Origin: Crocinitomicaceae bacterium
GTDB taxonomy: Bacteria > Bacteroidota > Bacteroidia > Flavobacteriales_D > Crocinitomicaceae
Assembly: GCA_024639405.1 (NCBI GenBank)
Contig: JAHEIL010000005.1
Span: 1 to 48,565 of the forward strand
Length of the DNA stretch: 48,565 bases
Reading direction: 5' to 3'
Below the pieces are notes generated by a model that saw nothing but the letters and a program-made list of their open reading frames with translations, was not told the origin of the DNA and did not search any database. Each line of letters starts with the position of its first letter. Within the stretch, counting starts at the first letter, position 1. The translations under genes were made by a program, and so were the position numbers. Of the stretch, positions 35,222 through 43,844 are shown piece by piece.

Positions 35222-36400
35222 TCAAATTTTACTAAAAATGAGCGTTGAATTATTTCCGCCAAAACCAAATGCATTGGATAACACATGTTTTACAGGTGCT
35301 TTTGTAACAGTTTGAATAGGCGTTAAATTTGTTTCAGCTATTGAAGTAGAAAAATTCAAATTTGGAAAAAGAATGCCTTCTTGAATGCTCAAAATTGAAA
35401 TAATTGCTTCTATTCCACCAGATGCAGCTAAAGTATGACCTGTATATGATTTAGTGGAACTAAAAGGAGGAACTTGTTCGCCAAAAACCCTTATTAATGC
35501 ATGAGATTCCGACAAGTCATTATTGGGAGTTGCAGTACCATGCGCATTGACATAATCAATTTGTGACGCTTGTAAACCAGCAACAGAAAGTGCTTCCGTC
35601 ATTGAAAGTACTGCGCCTGACCCATCAGGTGACGAAGCAGTTTGATGGTAAGCATCACATGCATTGCTCCATCCAGAAACAAGCGCTAAAGGTGTTTTTG
35701 CTGTTTTAGAAAGCGAATTTTCACCTTCCAATACAATAAAACCTGCCCCCTCACCTAAATTTAGTCCTTTTCGGGATTCGTCGAAAGGTCGACACCATTC
35801 TTCGTCAAAAATCATCAAAGAATTAAATCCAGCAATAGTAAACTGACTCAATCCATCGGTTCCACCAACAATAACACGATCTAATTGCCCGGATTGAATC
35901 AAACGAGCACCCATCATAATTGCGTTGGTAGCTGAAGAACAAGCTGTTGAGATTGTATTGAAATAAGCGTCAATCCCTAACGAAGCTGCAATCTGTTGCG
36001 TAGTTGTTCCACTTGGATGATTCCTGTACACTTCTTTGTTGTCTACTTCCCCATTCAAGAATTTTAAATACTCTTTTTCACTAACATCCATTCCGCCTAC
36101 CGATGTTCCAGAGATTAATCCAGTTCGAATATCTGGGTGTAACACATGATTTTCAAAGGCCTCTTTTGCTGCAACCATTCCCAAAAGCGCAGTTCTTGAT
36201 GCATCATTTTTTAAATCAAAACGTTCGATCAATTCAGCATTTGAAAAGCGAATTTCACCAACTTTATATTTTTCTGAATAGGGTTTTTCTCCTTGACGAA
36301 TGCCTGTTTTTTCAGCAAATAAGGATGCCTTTATTTCAGCAACATTATTGCCCAAAGCAGCAATTGCTCCGTATCCAGTAATATAAATTTTAGTTGACAT
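35222..36400 (-). CDS. Beta-ketoacyl-ACP synthase (KAS II type), central module
   Basis: This 392-residue condensing enzyme has a complete active site: Cys154 (STACSSATN), His287 (NAHGTAT), Lys317 (STKSYTG) and His322 (GHTLAASG), with C-terminal NAFGFGGN. It starts on the last base of the ACP stop codon and is followed by the cysteine-less partner. It probably performs polyene extension. It is closely similar to the distal module enzyme (23819-25018). Confidence 0.9.
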   Translation of the reverse strand: MSTKIYITGYGAIAALGNNVAEIKASLFAEKTGIRQGEKPYSEKYKVGEIRFSNAELIERFDLKNDASRTALLGMVAAKEAFENHVLHPDIRTGLISGTSVGGMDVSEKEYLKFLNGEVDNKEVYRNHPSGTTTQQIAASLGIDAYFNTISTACSSATNAIMMGARLIQSGQLDRVIVGGTDGLSQFTIAGFNSLMIFDEEWCRPFDESRKGLNLGEGAGFIVLEGENSLSKTAKTPLALVSGWSNACDAYHQTASSPDGSGAVLSMTEALSVAGLQASQIDYVNAHGTATPNNDLSESHALIRVFGEQVPPFSSTKSYTGHTLAASGGIEAIISILSIQEGILFPNLNFSTSIAETNLTPIQTVTKAPVKHVLSNAFGFGGNNSTLIFSKI

Positions 36401-36654
36401 TAGCTATTTTTCTCAATATAAGCTGCCATGGTATTGATAGATTCAAAAATCATTCTACCTTCTGCAGGATTTTCAATTTTAATTCCATAATGACTGTCTA
36501 ATAATACAATCAATTCTAAGGCATCAATTGAATCTAATCCTAAGCCATTTTCATTAAATAATTGTACGTCGTCATCAATATCAGCCACTTGCATGTCTTC
36601 AATGTTTAATTGTTCAATGATTTGTGCTTTCAGTTTTTCTTTTAACTCACTCAT
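36400..36654 (-). CDS. Acyl carrier protein, central module
   Basis: An 84-residue ACP with phosphopantetheine Ser42 in GLGLDSIDALELIVLLD and tail YGIKIENPAEGRMIF. It overlaps the preceding gene by 8 bases and touches the ketosynthase start. It resembles the distal ACP at 25021 more than the ACP at 40034. Confidence 0.92.
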   Translation of the reverse strand: MSELKEKLKAQIIEQLNIEDMQVADIDDDVQLFNENGLGLDSIDALELIVLLDSHYGIKIENPAEGRMIFESINTMAAYIEKNS

Positions 36655-37249
36655 TTTTATATTGTTTATAAATTTTTTCTACTTCTTCTGCTAATGAAAG
36701 ATTGGTTGAATTTTCAACTAAAAATACAAAACATTCTTTAGTTTTTAAAGGATGATCTTCCACCCAAGCACACAAACAATGGGAAGCGCCCTTTTGAAAG
36801 GCTAATTTTAATTGTTCTTCAAAAAAAGAAGCCTTAAATTTTTCTTGAATGAAAAAACAACTTTCGCCATACCATTTGTACTTTATAGCTAATTCTCCTG
36901 TTACAATATTTGGCAGCGTATAGACAAATAAAGAAGGACTTGGCATATTTAATTCAGTGTAGGAATTAATAAATTTAGCATCAAAATCACTACTTGAACC
37001 TGCGTTTGAAAAAATCAAATGTAATCCTTCATCTGCAATCTCCTGATTTGGCAAGGCGTCAGCTATTAATTCAACCGCTAATAAAGCCATTTTAGACAAG
37101 CCATCCATTTTATGGAATTTAGGATAATCTAATTTTAAATGACCATAAAGTTCTTTTGTCCAATTATCATTTTCTTGAAAAGAATAACATTCTTTTCCAT
37201 TTACGGCCGCACCTAAATGAGACAAGTAGCTATGTGTATTAATTTTCAT
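36647..37249 (-). CDS. Short ketosynthase-like protein, probable N-terminal half chain-length factor
   Basis: A 200-residue protein. The motif MPSPSLFVYTLPNIVTGELAI matches the region SPTxFxQSxxNxxAG of the two chain-length-factor-like proteins of this window. The protein ends about 100-150 residues earlier than they do and has no nucleophile-like cysteine (YGESCFFIQEKF is the nearest position and does not fit TAC). It resembles the ketoacyl-synt_2 domain. It follows the ketosynthase by a 4-base overlap, so it should be that enzyme's partner. Confidence 0.65.
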   Translation of the reverse strand: MKINTHSYLSHLGAAVNGKECYSFQENDNWTKELYGHLKLDYPKFHKMDGLSKMALLAVELIADALPNQEIADEGLHLIFSNAGSSSDFDAKFINSYTELNMPSPSLFVYTLPNIVTGELAIKYKWYGESCFFIQEKFKASFFEEQLKLAFQKGASHCLCAWVEDHPLKTKECFVFLVENSTNLSLAEEVEKIYKQYKNE

Positions 37250-38328
37250 TGCACTGATTTTAAAATTAATACTGCATTACCACCGCCAAAGCCTGAAGCA
37301 GTTTTCAAAACATATTGGCACTTTTTTTCTTGGTTTTCAGAAAGAATATTGAGCGATTCTGGCGTTCCTTGTTCATCAAATCCAAGACTTTTAAAAAGAA
37401 TAGAATGTTCCATAGAAAGCATACAAATTAAGGTTTCAATAACCCCTGCCGCTCCTAAAGTATGGCCAAAATATCCTTTCATGCTATTAAGAGGAATTCC
37501 TTGCATTCCCAAGCGGTTAAACGCAATACTTTCCATATCATCGTTGAAAATAGTACCCGTTCCATGTGCAGAAATAAAATCGATTTCTAATGCCGATATC
37601 TTAGCATCTTTTAAGGCTTTCGAAACAGCTCTAAACAATCCTTCTCCAGTTCTAGAAGGCCCGGAGATATGATTGGCATCATTGGATGTTTTTCCACTCA
37701 CGTATTCAACACAGAACGCTTTCTCTTTTCTTGAAGTTAATTGGATAATACCACAAGCTTCCCCTAAATTGATGCCTTTTCTAGTCTTATCAAAGGGTTG
37801 ACACATTTCATCACTTAAAGCAAACAAGCTTTGAAACCCATAAATAACGAAATCAGAAATTGCATCAATACCTATAACAAAGCAATCGTCGTAGCGTTCA
37901 GATTGAATGTATTGAGCTGCTAAATTAAGTGCAACAACGCCAGAAATACAGGCGTTTGAAATAATTATCGGTTCATTTGCTGATGGGAAATGTGCCTTAA
38001 GAATCGTTCTCAAAGGTTCAAATGTGTCATTTGGTAATTGAGCCAAATCAGCCTTTGTTGAACTGATAATAAAACAAGTTTTAGGACTATTTAACCGATC
38101 AGCCGTATGTTCTTTTTTTAGCGCTTCACATGCAGAATTTAACATATATTGCAGTGAATTATTTTCAGCTAAACTTATTTTTCCAAGCGGTAAATTTTCT
38201 TTATTAAATCCAATTGAATCAACCCAATTTAGTCCAGAAGTATTGGTTTTAAAAGCATTAAAATGCGCGTTTATCCCATTTCCAATCGGACTGATTAATG
38301 AGCCATATTTTAAATAAACATTACGCAT
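37246..38328 (-). CDS. Beta-ketoacyl-ACP synthase, third ketosynthase
   Basis: The protein has 360 residues from ATG 38328, which overlaps the thioesterase stop by 8 bases. The active site is intact but divergent: Cys127 (ISNACISGV), His255 (SAHGTGT), Lys284 (NSMKGYFG) and His289 (GHTLGAAG). It has aromatic-polyene type family motifs (GFQSLFALSDEMCQPFDKTRKGINLGE). With its short partner it forms the third KS/CLF-like pair of the cluster. Confidence 0.85.
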   Translation of the reverse strand: MRNVYLKYGSLISPIGNGINAHFNAFKTNTSGLNWVDSIGFNKENLPLGKISLAENNSLQYMLNSACEALKKEHTADRLNSPKTCFIISSTKADLAQLPNDTFEPLRTILKAHFPSANEPIIISNACISGVVALNLAAQYIQSERYDDCFVIGIDAISDFVIYGFQSLFALSDEMCQPFDKTRKGINLGEACGIIQLTSRKEKAFCVEYVSGKTSNDANHISGPSRTGEGLFRAVSKALKDAKISALEIDFISAHGTGTIFNDDMESIAFNRLGMQGIPLNSMKGYFGHTLGAAGVIETLICMLSMEHSILFKSLGFDEQGTPESLNILSENQEKKCQYVLKTASGFGGGNAVLILKSVQ

Positions 38329-38749
38329 TGATCCAAGGTTGTTGAGCTTCCCAATTGGCATAAAAATCGGGTTTGTTTAATTCCAACGTACGTTCTTTGG
38401 CAGATAAGAAAACTTGAATTGTTTGACCAATAGCCGCCAATTTATTCGTAGATAAATTCAATACTTCGTAACGAAAAACTATTTTAGCAGCAGAACGAAA
38501 TTCTAAAATAGCAGTAACACGTAGATTTTCACCATAGTAAATAGGAGCTTTATGATCAATTTCACTGTGAACAATTGGTGTAAAATAACCTTGATTAAAG
38601 ATGGCTAAATTATCTAAATTATATTCTTTACCAAGACATTCGCGTGCGTCTTCAAAAAATTTTAAATAATTGCCATGCCAAACAACACCCATTGCATCTG
38701 TTTCACTAAATCGAACTGCTAAATCAATTGATTTTTTTAGAATTTTCAT
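38321..38749 (-). CDS. Acyl thioesterase, 4-hydroxybenzoyl-CoA thioesterase (YbgC) family
   Basis: The protein has 142 residues from ATG 38749, which forms an ATGA overlap with the gene before; the longer frame is rejected. The hotdog fold has the family signature VRFSETDAMGVVWHGNYLKFFEDARE, with the catalytic aspartate in TDAMG. It hydrolyses acyl-CoA or acyl-ACP thioesters, here perhaps for editing or release. Aryl polyene clusters carry comparable thioesterases. Confidence 0.88.
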   Translation of the reverse strand: MKILKKSIDLAVRFSETDAMGVVWHGNYLKFFEDARECLGKEYNLDNLAIFNQGYFTPIVHSEIDHKAPIYYGENLRVTAILEFRSAAKIVFRYEVLNLSTNKLAAIGQTIQVFLSAKERTLELNKPDFYANWEAQQPWINA

Positions 38750-39165
38750 GCTAAAACAATTTTTAATTGACAAGTTAACAAATCCGTTTCATTGCATCGT
38801 GCAACCCCTTCAATTAAATGTATTGTGCCAAATGAACTTAAAACTTTGATAGAAGTTTGAATTAGATTTCCAACTTCAGCTGTTCCAAGAACCTCCAATT
38901 TTGAAATAGCACCAATGAATCCCATTCCTCCAGCTTCTTCGCCATTTTGTGTTGCAACATAGCCAAATCCAGCAGCACAAGTTTGAGCAATGTTTTCAAT
39001 TAAAGCAGATTCTGACAAACACTTGTCAGCTAAGAATAAATTATCTTGCTCAATTAAAAAAGAAGACTCAAAAGAGGTTTCATTTGCGTCAATTAAAGCG
39101 TCAATCATCACAAAAGGTGCCCTTTGAGGGATGTATTTTAAGATATTTTCTTTGTTAACTAACAT
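38746..39165 (-). CDS. Hotdog dehydratase-like protein lacking the catalytic histidine
   Basis: The protein has 139 residues from ATG 39165, which overlaps the acyltransferase stop by 11 bases. It begins YIPQRAPFVMIDALI, similar to FabZ LPHRYPFLLVDRV but with the histidine changed. The helix glutamate is kept (ESALIENIAQT), while the GHFPxxPxxPGV segment that holds the catalytic histidine of FabZ is replaced by NLFLADKCL. It may be a non-catalytic partner of the dehydratase at 32567, or use another residue. Aryl polyene clusters also contain two dehydratase-like proteins. Confidence 0.75.
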   Translation of the reverse strand: MLVNKENILKYIPQRAPFVMIDALIDANETSFESSFLIEQDNLFLADKCLSESALIENIAQTCAAGFGYVATQNGEEAGGMGFIGAISKLEVLGTAEVGNLIQTSIKVLSSFGTIHLIEGVARCNETDLLTCQLKIVLA

Positions 39166-40027
39166 AATATTTATAAAAATTAAACCATTGATTTGGCGCT
39201 TTTTTAACATTCAATTCAAGTTCTTCTACATATTTTAGCGCTAATTCTTCAGGCGAAGTAGCATTGATTAAATAATTTGTAGCGCTTAAATCATAATGTA
39301 ATCCTTTTCCTTTTAACGCAAAAACAAAAGTTAAAGGAACATTGAATTTATGCGCCATGTAAAATGGTCCTAAAGGAAATTCAGCCAATCCGTTTAAAAA
39401 AGGCAAGCGTATTTTTTTTTGATCTTCCACAACTCGATCTGCATGCAAAGCAATCATCTCATTTCGCTTTAAAGCTTGGTGTATTAAAATCAAATGTGAC
39501 ATATCATCTTTTAATGGAATTAAATTGAACTTAACTGCTTCAGTTTGTTTAGACAGAAACCCTTTAATTTTTTCCACTTCAGCGTCCAACATCAAAATAT
39601 TAATTTTAGAAGTTATTCTTTCTCCAATAAAACTTCCTGCATTTTCCCAATTACCAATGTGACCAGAAAATAAAAACCCGCCTTTTCCTAAAGTATTTAT
39701 TTCTTTTAAAACGGCTTCATTTTCAAATGTAAACGAATAGTGTTTTTTTAAAGAGGTTTTCAGTGCGATTCGATCAATCAAGACTTGACCAAAATTGAAA
39801 AATGTTCGAATCGTATAACCAAAAGACTTTAAATATGAAAATTGAAAGCCTGTTTGATAAAAATGGATCAAAGCTTTTCTGTTTTTTCCTGCAAATAAAA
39901 CGTAATAAAACGTTACTAAACGACAAAAAGCATAACTAAAACGAATGCCAAAAAAACGTATGCTATAAACAAAGAATTGGTAACCTAAAAGAGTACCCTT
40001 TGTTTTACCATTCCATTTTTTTTCCAT
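39155..40027 (-). CDS. LpxL/HtrB-like lysophospholipid acyltransferase family protein
   Basis: A 290-residue protein. The acyltransferase HX4E motif is present (SGHIGNWENAG, His then Glu five residues on, near residue 122), and LHADRVVEDQKKIRLPFLNG is a second family block. An N-terminal hydrophobic region places it at the inner membrane. LpxL enzymes transfer acyl chains from ACP onto lipid A. Here the aryl polyene on ACP is a likely donor and the resorcinol or a lipid the acceptor, so this is the best candidate for the ester-forming step. Confidence 0.85.
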   Translation of the reverse strand: MEKKWNGKTKGTLLGYQFFVYSIRFFGIRFSYAFCRLVTFYYVLFAGKNRKALIHFYQTGFQFSYLKSFGYTIRTFFNFGQVLIDRIALKTSLKKHYSFTFENEAVLKEINTLGKGGFLFSGHIGNWENAGSFIGERITSKINILMLDAEVEKIKGFLSKQTEAVKFNLIPLKDDMSHLILIHQALKRNEMIALHADRVVEDQKKIRLPFLNGLAEFPLGPFYMAHKFNVPLTFVFALKGKGLHYDLSATNYLINATSPEELALKYVEELELNVKKAPNQWFNFYKYYVS

Positions 40028-40033
40028 CAGAAA

Positions 40034-40279
40034 TTATTCCGCCATTTTAGCTTCAACCATTTGATAGAAATCTTCAAATGTTGCAACTGATTTAAAATCT
40101 TCTGCTGTAGGTTTAAATCCTAAATTTTCTTCAATTACAATCACAAGATCAACATAATCTAAACTACTTAAATCCAGCGTTTCTTGCAAATTGTTTTCAG
40201 GTTCAATCGTATTCGGATCAACTTCAAATTCTTCAGATAAAAAACGTTTTGTCGTTTCAATTATTTCTGCTCTATTCAT
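40034..40279 (-). CDS. Acyl carrier protein
   Basis: An 81-residue ACP. The carrier serine is Ser39 in LDLSSLDYVDLVIVIEENLGF, a divergent context (LSSLD instead of LDSID). It lies 8 bases after the ketosynthase at 40288 and 6 before the acyltransferase, and may hand the finished chain to that enzyme. It differs from the two module ACPs in length and motif. Confidence 0.9.
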   Translation of the reverse strand: MNRAEIIETTKRFLSEEFEVDPNTIEPENNLQETLDLSSLDYVDLVIVIEENLGFKPTAEDFKSVATFEDFYQMVEAKMAE

Positions 40280-40287
40280 GGTTTATA

Positions 40288-41511
40288 TTATAGTTTAAAT
40301 TTTTTGATAATTAACGATGAATTTGTACCTCCAAAACCAAATGAATTGGATAAAAAACAATCAATTTTTGCTTCACGAAACTCAGGTACAATATTTATTT
40401 TCGATGAATCTTCATCAGGGTTTTCAAAATTAATATTTGGTGCAATAAAATCATTGTGCATCATCAATAATGAATAAACAACTTCACTTGCACCTGCCAT
40501 CCAACATTCATGTCCTGTCATACTTTTTGTTGAACTAACAGGAATTTTTGATCCCAAAACACCTGCAATTACTTGTGCTTCTGTTGTGTCTCCAACAGGG
40601 GTTGATGTGGCATGAGCATTGATGTAATCAATATCATTTGGTGTTAATCCAGCCTGCTTCATCGACATTGTCAAGGATCGATATTGGCCGTCAAAATTAG
40701 GGTTTGAAATATGATCGCCATTGGAAGAGAAACCATATCCAACAATTTCCCCGTATATTTTGGCATTTCGTTTCAATGCCGATTCTAAGGATTCGATAAT
40801 AATTGTAGCTGAGCCACCAGAAGGAACCAAACCATCACGATCGCGATCGAATGGTCGGCTTGCTTTGTGCGGCGCGTCATGGCGAATGGAAAATGTTCCT
40901 AATCCGTCAAAACTGCCCATTGCATAAATGTTTATTTCTTGTGCGCCTCCACAAATTACTCGTTCTTGTAAGCCTTGTTTTATCAATAAGTAACCCATTC
41001 CAATAGAATGAGAACCTGAAGCACAAGCTGCAGACATTGTTAAATTGATGCCTTTCAATTTATAAATCGTAGATAAATTCATGTTTACCGTACAATTCAT
41101 ATTTTGAAAAATATCACCACTTCCAATCAGTGTTGTATCTTTTCGTTGACGTGCTTTGTCAATAGTTTCGACGACAGCTCCTGCTGTAGAATCGTTCCCA
41201 AAAATAATTCCAGTTTCATTATTCTCAAAGAAATCTGCATCCAAACCAGCCATTTCAACAGCTTCTTTTGTTGACATGTATGCAAACATTGCAGGTTGAT
41301 GCATTCCAATACGTTCTCTTCGCGATAAAAAGGGTTTTAAATCTGGATCTTTTACAAAACCAGTTAAACAGGATCTATAACCAAATTCTTTTCTCGGCTC
41401 ATCATAGATTATTCCGCTTTTACCCTCTTTTAAAGAAGTTAAAACTTCAGGAATAGATTCACCGATGCTTGAATAAATACCGATCCCTGTGATTACAACT
41501 CTGTGTTCCAT
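40288..41511 (-). CDS. Beta-ketoacyl-ACP synthase (KAS I/II type)
   Basis: This 407-residue condensing enzyme has a full active site: Cys163 (SAACASGS), His300 (NAHATSTPVGD), Lys329 (STKSMTG) and His334 (GHECWMAGASE). Its ECWMAGA segment and length set it apart from the three other KAS II types here and resemble the aryl polyene starter or main ketosynthases. It lies 2 bases after the FabG-like gene, and with the following ACP it forms the main elongation block. Confidence 0.9.
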   Translation of the reverse strand: MEHRVVITGIGIYSSIGESIPEVLTSLKEGKSGIIYDEPRKEFGYRSCLTGFVKDPDLKPFLSRRERIGMHQPAMFAYMSTKEAVEMAGLDADFFENNETGIIFGNDSTAGAVVETIDKARQRKDTTLIGSGDIFQNMNCTVNMNLSTIYKLKGINLTMSAACASGSHSIGMGYLLIKQGLQERVICGGAQEINIYAMGSFDGLGTFSIRHDAPHKASRPFDRDRDGLVPSGGSATIIIESLESALKRNAKIYGEIVGYGFSSNGDHISNPNFDGQYRSLTMSMKQAGLTPNDIDYINAHATSTPVGDTTEAQVIAGVLGSKIPVSSTKSMTGHECWMAGASEVVYSLLMMHNDFIAPNINFENPDEDSSKINIVPEFREAKIDCFLSNSFGFGGTNSSLIIKKFKL

Positions 41512-41513
41512 AA

Positions 41514-42245
41514 TTAAGCGTAAATTCCACCATTAATATTAATGACTTCACCTGTAATATATGCGGCCTTAGGTGAGGCAATAAAACTCACCAAGTCAGC
41601 GACTTCTTGAGGAGTACCAAAACGATTGGCTGGCACCATTTTCTTCAATTCATCGATGGGTAAATCGCTCGTCATATCCGAAAGAATAAACCCAGGAGCA
41701 ACAGCATTCACCGTAATATTTCGTTTTGCCACTTCTTGCGATAATGCTTTCGTAGCAGCAATCATTCCTCCTTTTGCAGCAGAATAATTTGTTTGACCTG
41801 GAACACCTTTCAATCCACTTAAAGAAGCGACATTGATAATTCTACCTGAGCGATTTCGCAACATTTTTTGAAGAACAGCTTGTGTACAATTGTACATTCC
41901 TTTCAGCGAAGTATTGATGACATCGTCCCAATCATTTTCACTTACCCATGGAAATAAATTATCACGTGTAATTCCAGCGTTGTTTACCAACACCTCTATT
42001 TTATTTTCAGGATTATTAGTGAACCATTGTTGCATTTTATCCTGCACTTCTTGATTGTTTTTAACATCAAATTGCATTAATTCTGCTGAACCACCATTTG
42101 CCTCAATTTCAGACTTTGTTGCTTCAGCTGCTGCTTGATTGGCGGTGTAATTTATGATAATATGTAAGCCATGATCTAACGACAATTGAATAGCAATTGC
42201 CTTTCCCAACCCTCTTGATGCTCCTGTAACCAATGCGCTTTTCAT
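41514..42245 (-). CDS. 3-oxoacyl-ACP reductase, FabG-like SDR
   Basis: A 243-residue protein. The NADPH-binding TGASRGLGKAIA lies at about 7-18 and NNAG at 88-91. The catalytic Ser141, Tyr154 and Lys158 (NYSAAKGG) keep the 13-residue Ser-Tyr spacing of FabG. It reduces 3-oxoacyl-ACP to 3-hydroxyacyl-ACP before dehydration in polyene synthesis. It lies 2 bases before the ketosynthase and 47 bases after the ammonia-lyase. Confidence 0.92.
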   Translation of the reverse strand: MKSALVTGASRGLGKAIAIQLSLDHGLHIIINYTANQAAAEATKSEIEANGGSAELMQFDVKNNQEVQDKMQQWFTNNPENKIEVLVNNAGITRDNLFPWVSENDWDDVINTSLKGMYNCTQAVLQKMLRNRSGRIINVASLSGLKGVPGQTNYSAAKGGMIAATKALSQEVAKRNITVNAVAPGFILSDMTSDLPIDELKKMVPANRFGTPQEVADLVSFIASPKAAYITGEVININGGIYA

Positions 42246-42292
42246 TTCTTTTAAATCAGAGATTAAAATTGTGTTAAATTCAAATGTATAAA

Positions 42293-43822
42293 TTAAAAAT
42301 TAAATGAAGAATTTTTCAATAAATCAGTTACTTTTTTTATTGCCTCAAATTGCGGAATATCTTCATTTATAGTAGCAGATACAGTGCGGATAAGTTCGTA
42401 AACATTTTTAGTGTTAGCTGACAAATCTTTGTGCGTTTCTAGTGGTAAAAGATCGATTGCTTGACAAATTGCCATCATATGAATTGCCATCACTTGAAAT
42501 CCATTTTCAACTACCTTTTTTGTAATTGAGGCACTGTTTGTTCCCATACTAACAATGTCTTGATTGTCATTGTTGTTTGAAATACTGTGAACGTACATTG
42601 GATTTGATAACATTTGACTTTCTGCAGTAGTAGAAGTTGCAGTAAACTGCATGCCTTGAACTCCAAAATTAAAACCTAATTTTTGAGTATTCAAAAACGG
42701 CGGGAAATAATCATTTAAGCGACTATTCAATAAAAAATTCAATTGTCGTTCTGCCAACATTGTCAACTTCGTAATAACAATTTTCACTTTGTCCATTTCC
42801 AACGAAACATAATCTCCATGGAAATTTCCGCCATGAAAAACATTGTGTTCATCAGCGCGAACAATTGGGTTGTCATTTGTTGAATTTATTTCATTTTCAA
42901 TCACTTGTTTTGCAACGTCCAATGTTTCTTTTATTGGCCCTAAAATCTGCGGGACGCATCGAATGGAATAATATTCTTGAACTTTCTTTTTAATTTCAGT
43001 TTGCTGTAAAACAGCATTATCAGCGAATAATTCTTCGCGTTGTTTGATTCGCTTGCTTGAAGCTAAAAAATCACGCATTCTTTCGGCAACATGTAATTGC
43101 CCTTTATGTCGCTTCACTTCGTTTAATCCAACGGAGAAAGAATCATCATACGCTTCTACTAGCTCATTAATCATCGAAGAAGAAGCGATTGCCCAATTCA
43201 TTAAACGGTATGAATAAATTAAATTCATGGCGCCTATTCCAGTCATGCATGAAGTTCCATTCATTAAACCTAAACCATCTCTTAATTCAATAGCTAGAGG
43301 CTTAATAGCTAATTCATTCAAAACATCGCTAGTTTTTCTTCGTTCATTCTTATAACGTACATAGCCTTCACCAATTAAATTCAAGGCCAAATGCGCCAAT
43401 TGAACTAAATCACCACTTGCTCCTACTCCGCCGTGTTCGTAAATTTCTGGGTAAATTTCATGGTTTAAAAACAATTGTAATTGTTCAACAACACCGTAAC
43501 TTATACCTGAATTTCCTTGTAAAAAATTGTTGACACGAGCGACCAATACCGCGCGAACAGATTCATCATCCAACACATTTCCAGTTCCAGAAGAATGACT
43601 TCTAATTAAGTTATATTGCAATTCATTTAATTCAGAATCATCAATTTTGAATTGAGCCATTGGCCCAAAACCAGTATTGATTCCATAAATGATTTTATCT
43701 TTAGAAAAATCCTTTAAAAAAGAAAACGATTGGTTGATCGTCTCTTTCATTGTGGCATTTATTTCAAATTGTTTTTTATTTAAAACAAACGCTTCAATTT
43801 CTTTTAAGGTAATGTTGTTCAT
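42293..43822 (-). CDS. Tyrosine ammonia-lyase (HAL/PAL/TAL family)
   Basis: This 509-residue enzyme removes ammonia from an aromatic amino acid using the MIO group formed by Ala135-Ser136-Gly137 (EHGGVGASGDLVQLAHLAL). Tyr46 (IIYGINTGFG) is the catalytic tyrosine loop. The selectivity segment LQYNLIRSHSSGTG matches, from memory, the tyrosine ammonia-lyase of Flavobacterium johnsoniae, so tyrosine rather than histidine is the likely substrate. The product, 4-coumarate, is the aryl starter of flexirubin. It lies 22 bases after the methyltransferase gene. Confidence 0.92.
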   Translation of the reverse strand: MNNITLKEIEAFVLNKKQFEINATMKETINQSFSFLKDFSKDKIIYGINTGFGPMAQFKIDDSELNELQYNLIRSHSSGTGNVLDDESVRAVLVARVNNFLQGNSGISYGVVEQLQLFLNHEIYPEIYEHGGVGASGDLVQLAHLALNLIGEGYVRYKNERRKTSDVLNELAIKPLAIELRDGLGLMNGTSCMTGIGAMNLIYSYRLMNWAIASSSMINELVEAYDDSFSVGLNEVKRHKGQLHVAERMRDFLASSKRIKQREELFADNAVLQQTEIKKKVQEYYSIRCVPQILGPIKETLDVAKQVIENEINSTNDNPIVRADEHNVFHGGNFHGDYVSLEMDKVKIVITKLTMLAERQLNFLLNSRLNDYFPPFLNTQKLGFNFGVQGMQFTATSTTAESQMLSNPMYVHSISNNNDNQDIVSMGTNSASITKKVVENGFQVMAIHMMAICQAIDLLPLETHKDLSANTKNVYELIRTVSATINEDIPQFEAIKKVTDLLKNSSFNF

Positions 43823-43844
43823 TTTGAGTTGAATATAGCACTAA

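Noticed and set aside
37217-37672. Plus-strand frame of 151 codons opposite the third ketosynthase
   Set aside because: It mirrors the ketosynthase in another frame; no start signal or domain.
42293-43822. Histidine ammonia-lyase of histidine breakdown
   Set aside because: No hut genes are nearby, it lies inside a pigment cluster, and the selectivity segment fits tyrosine ammonia-lyase.
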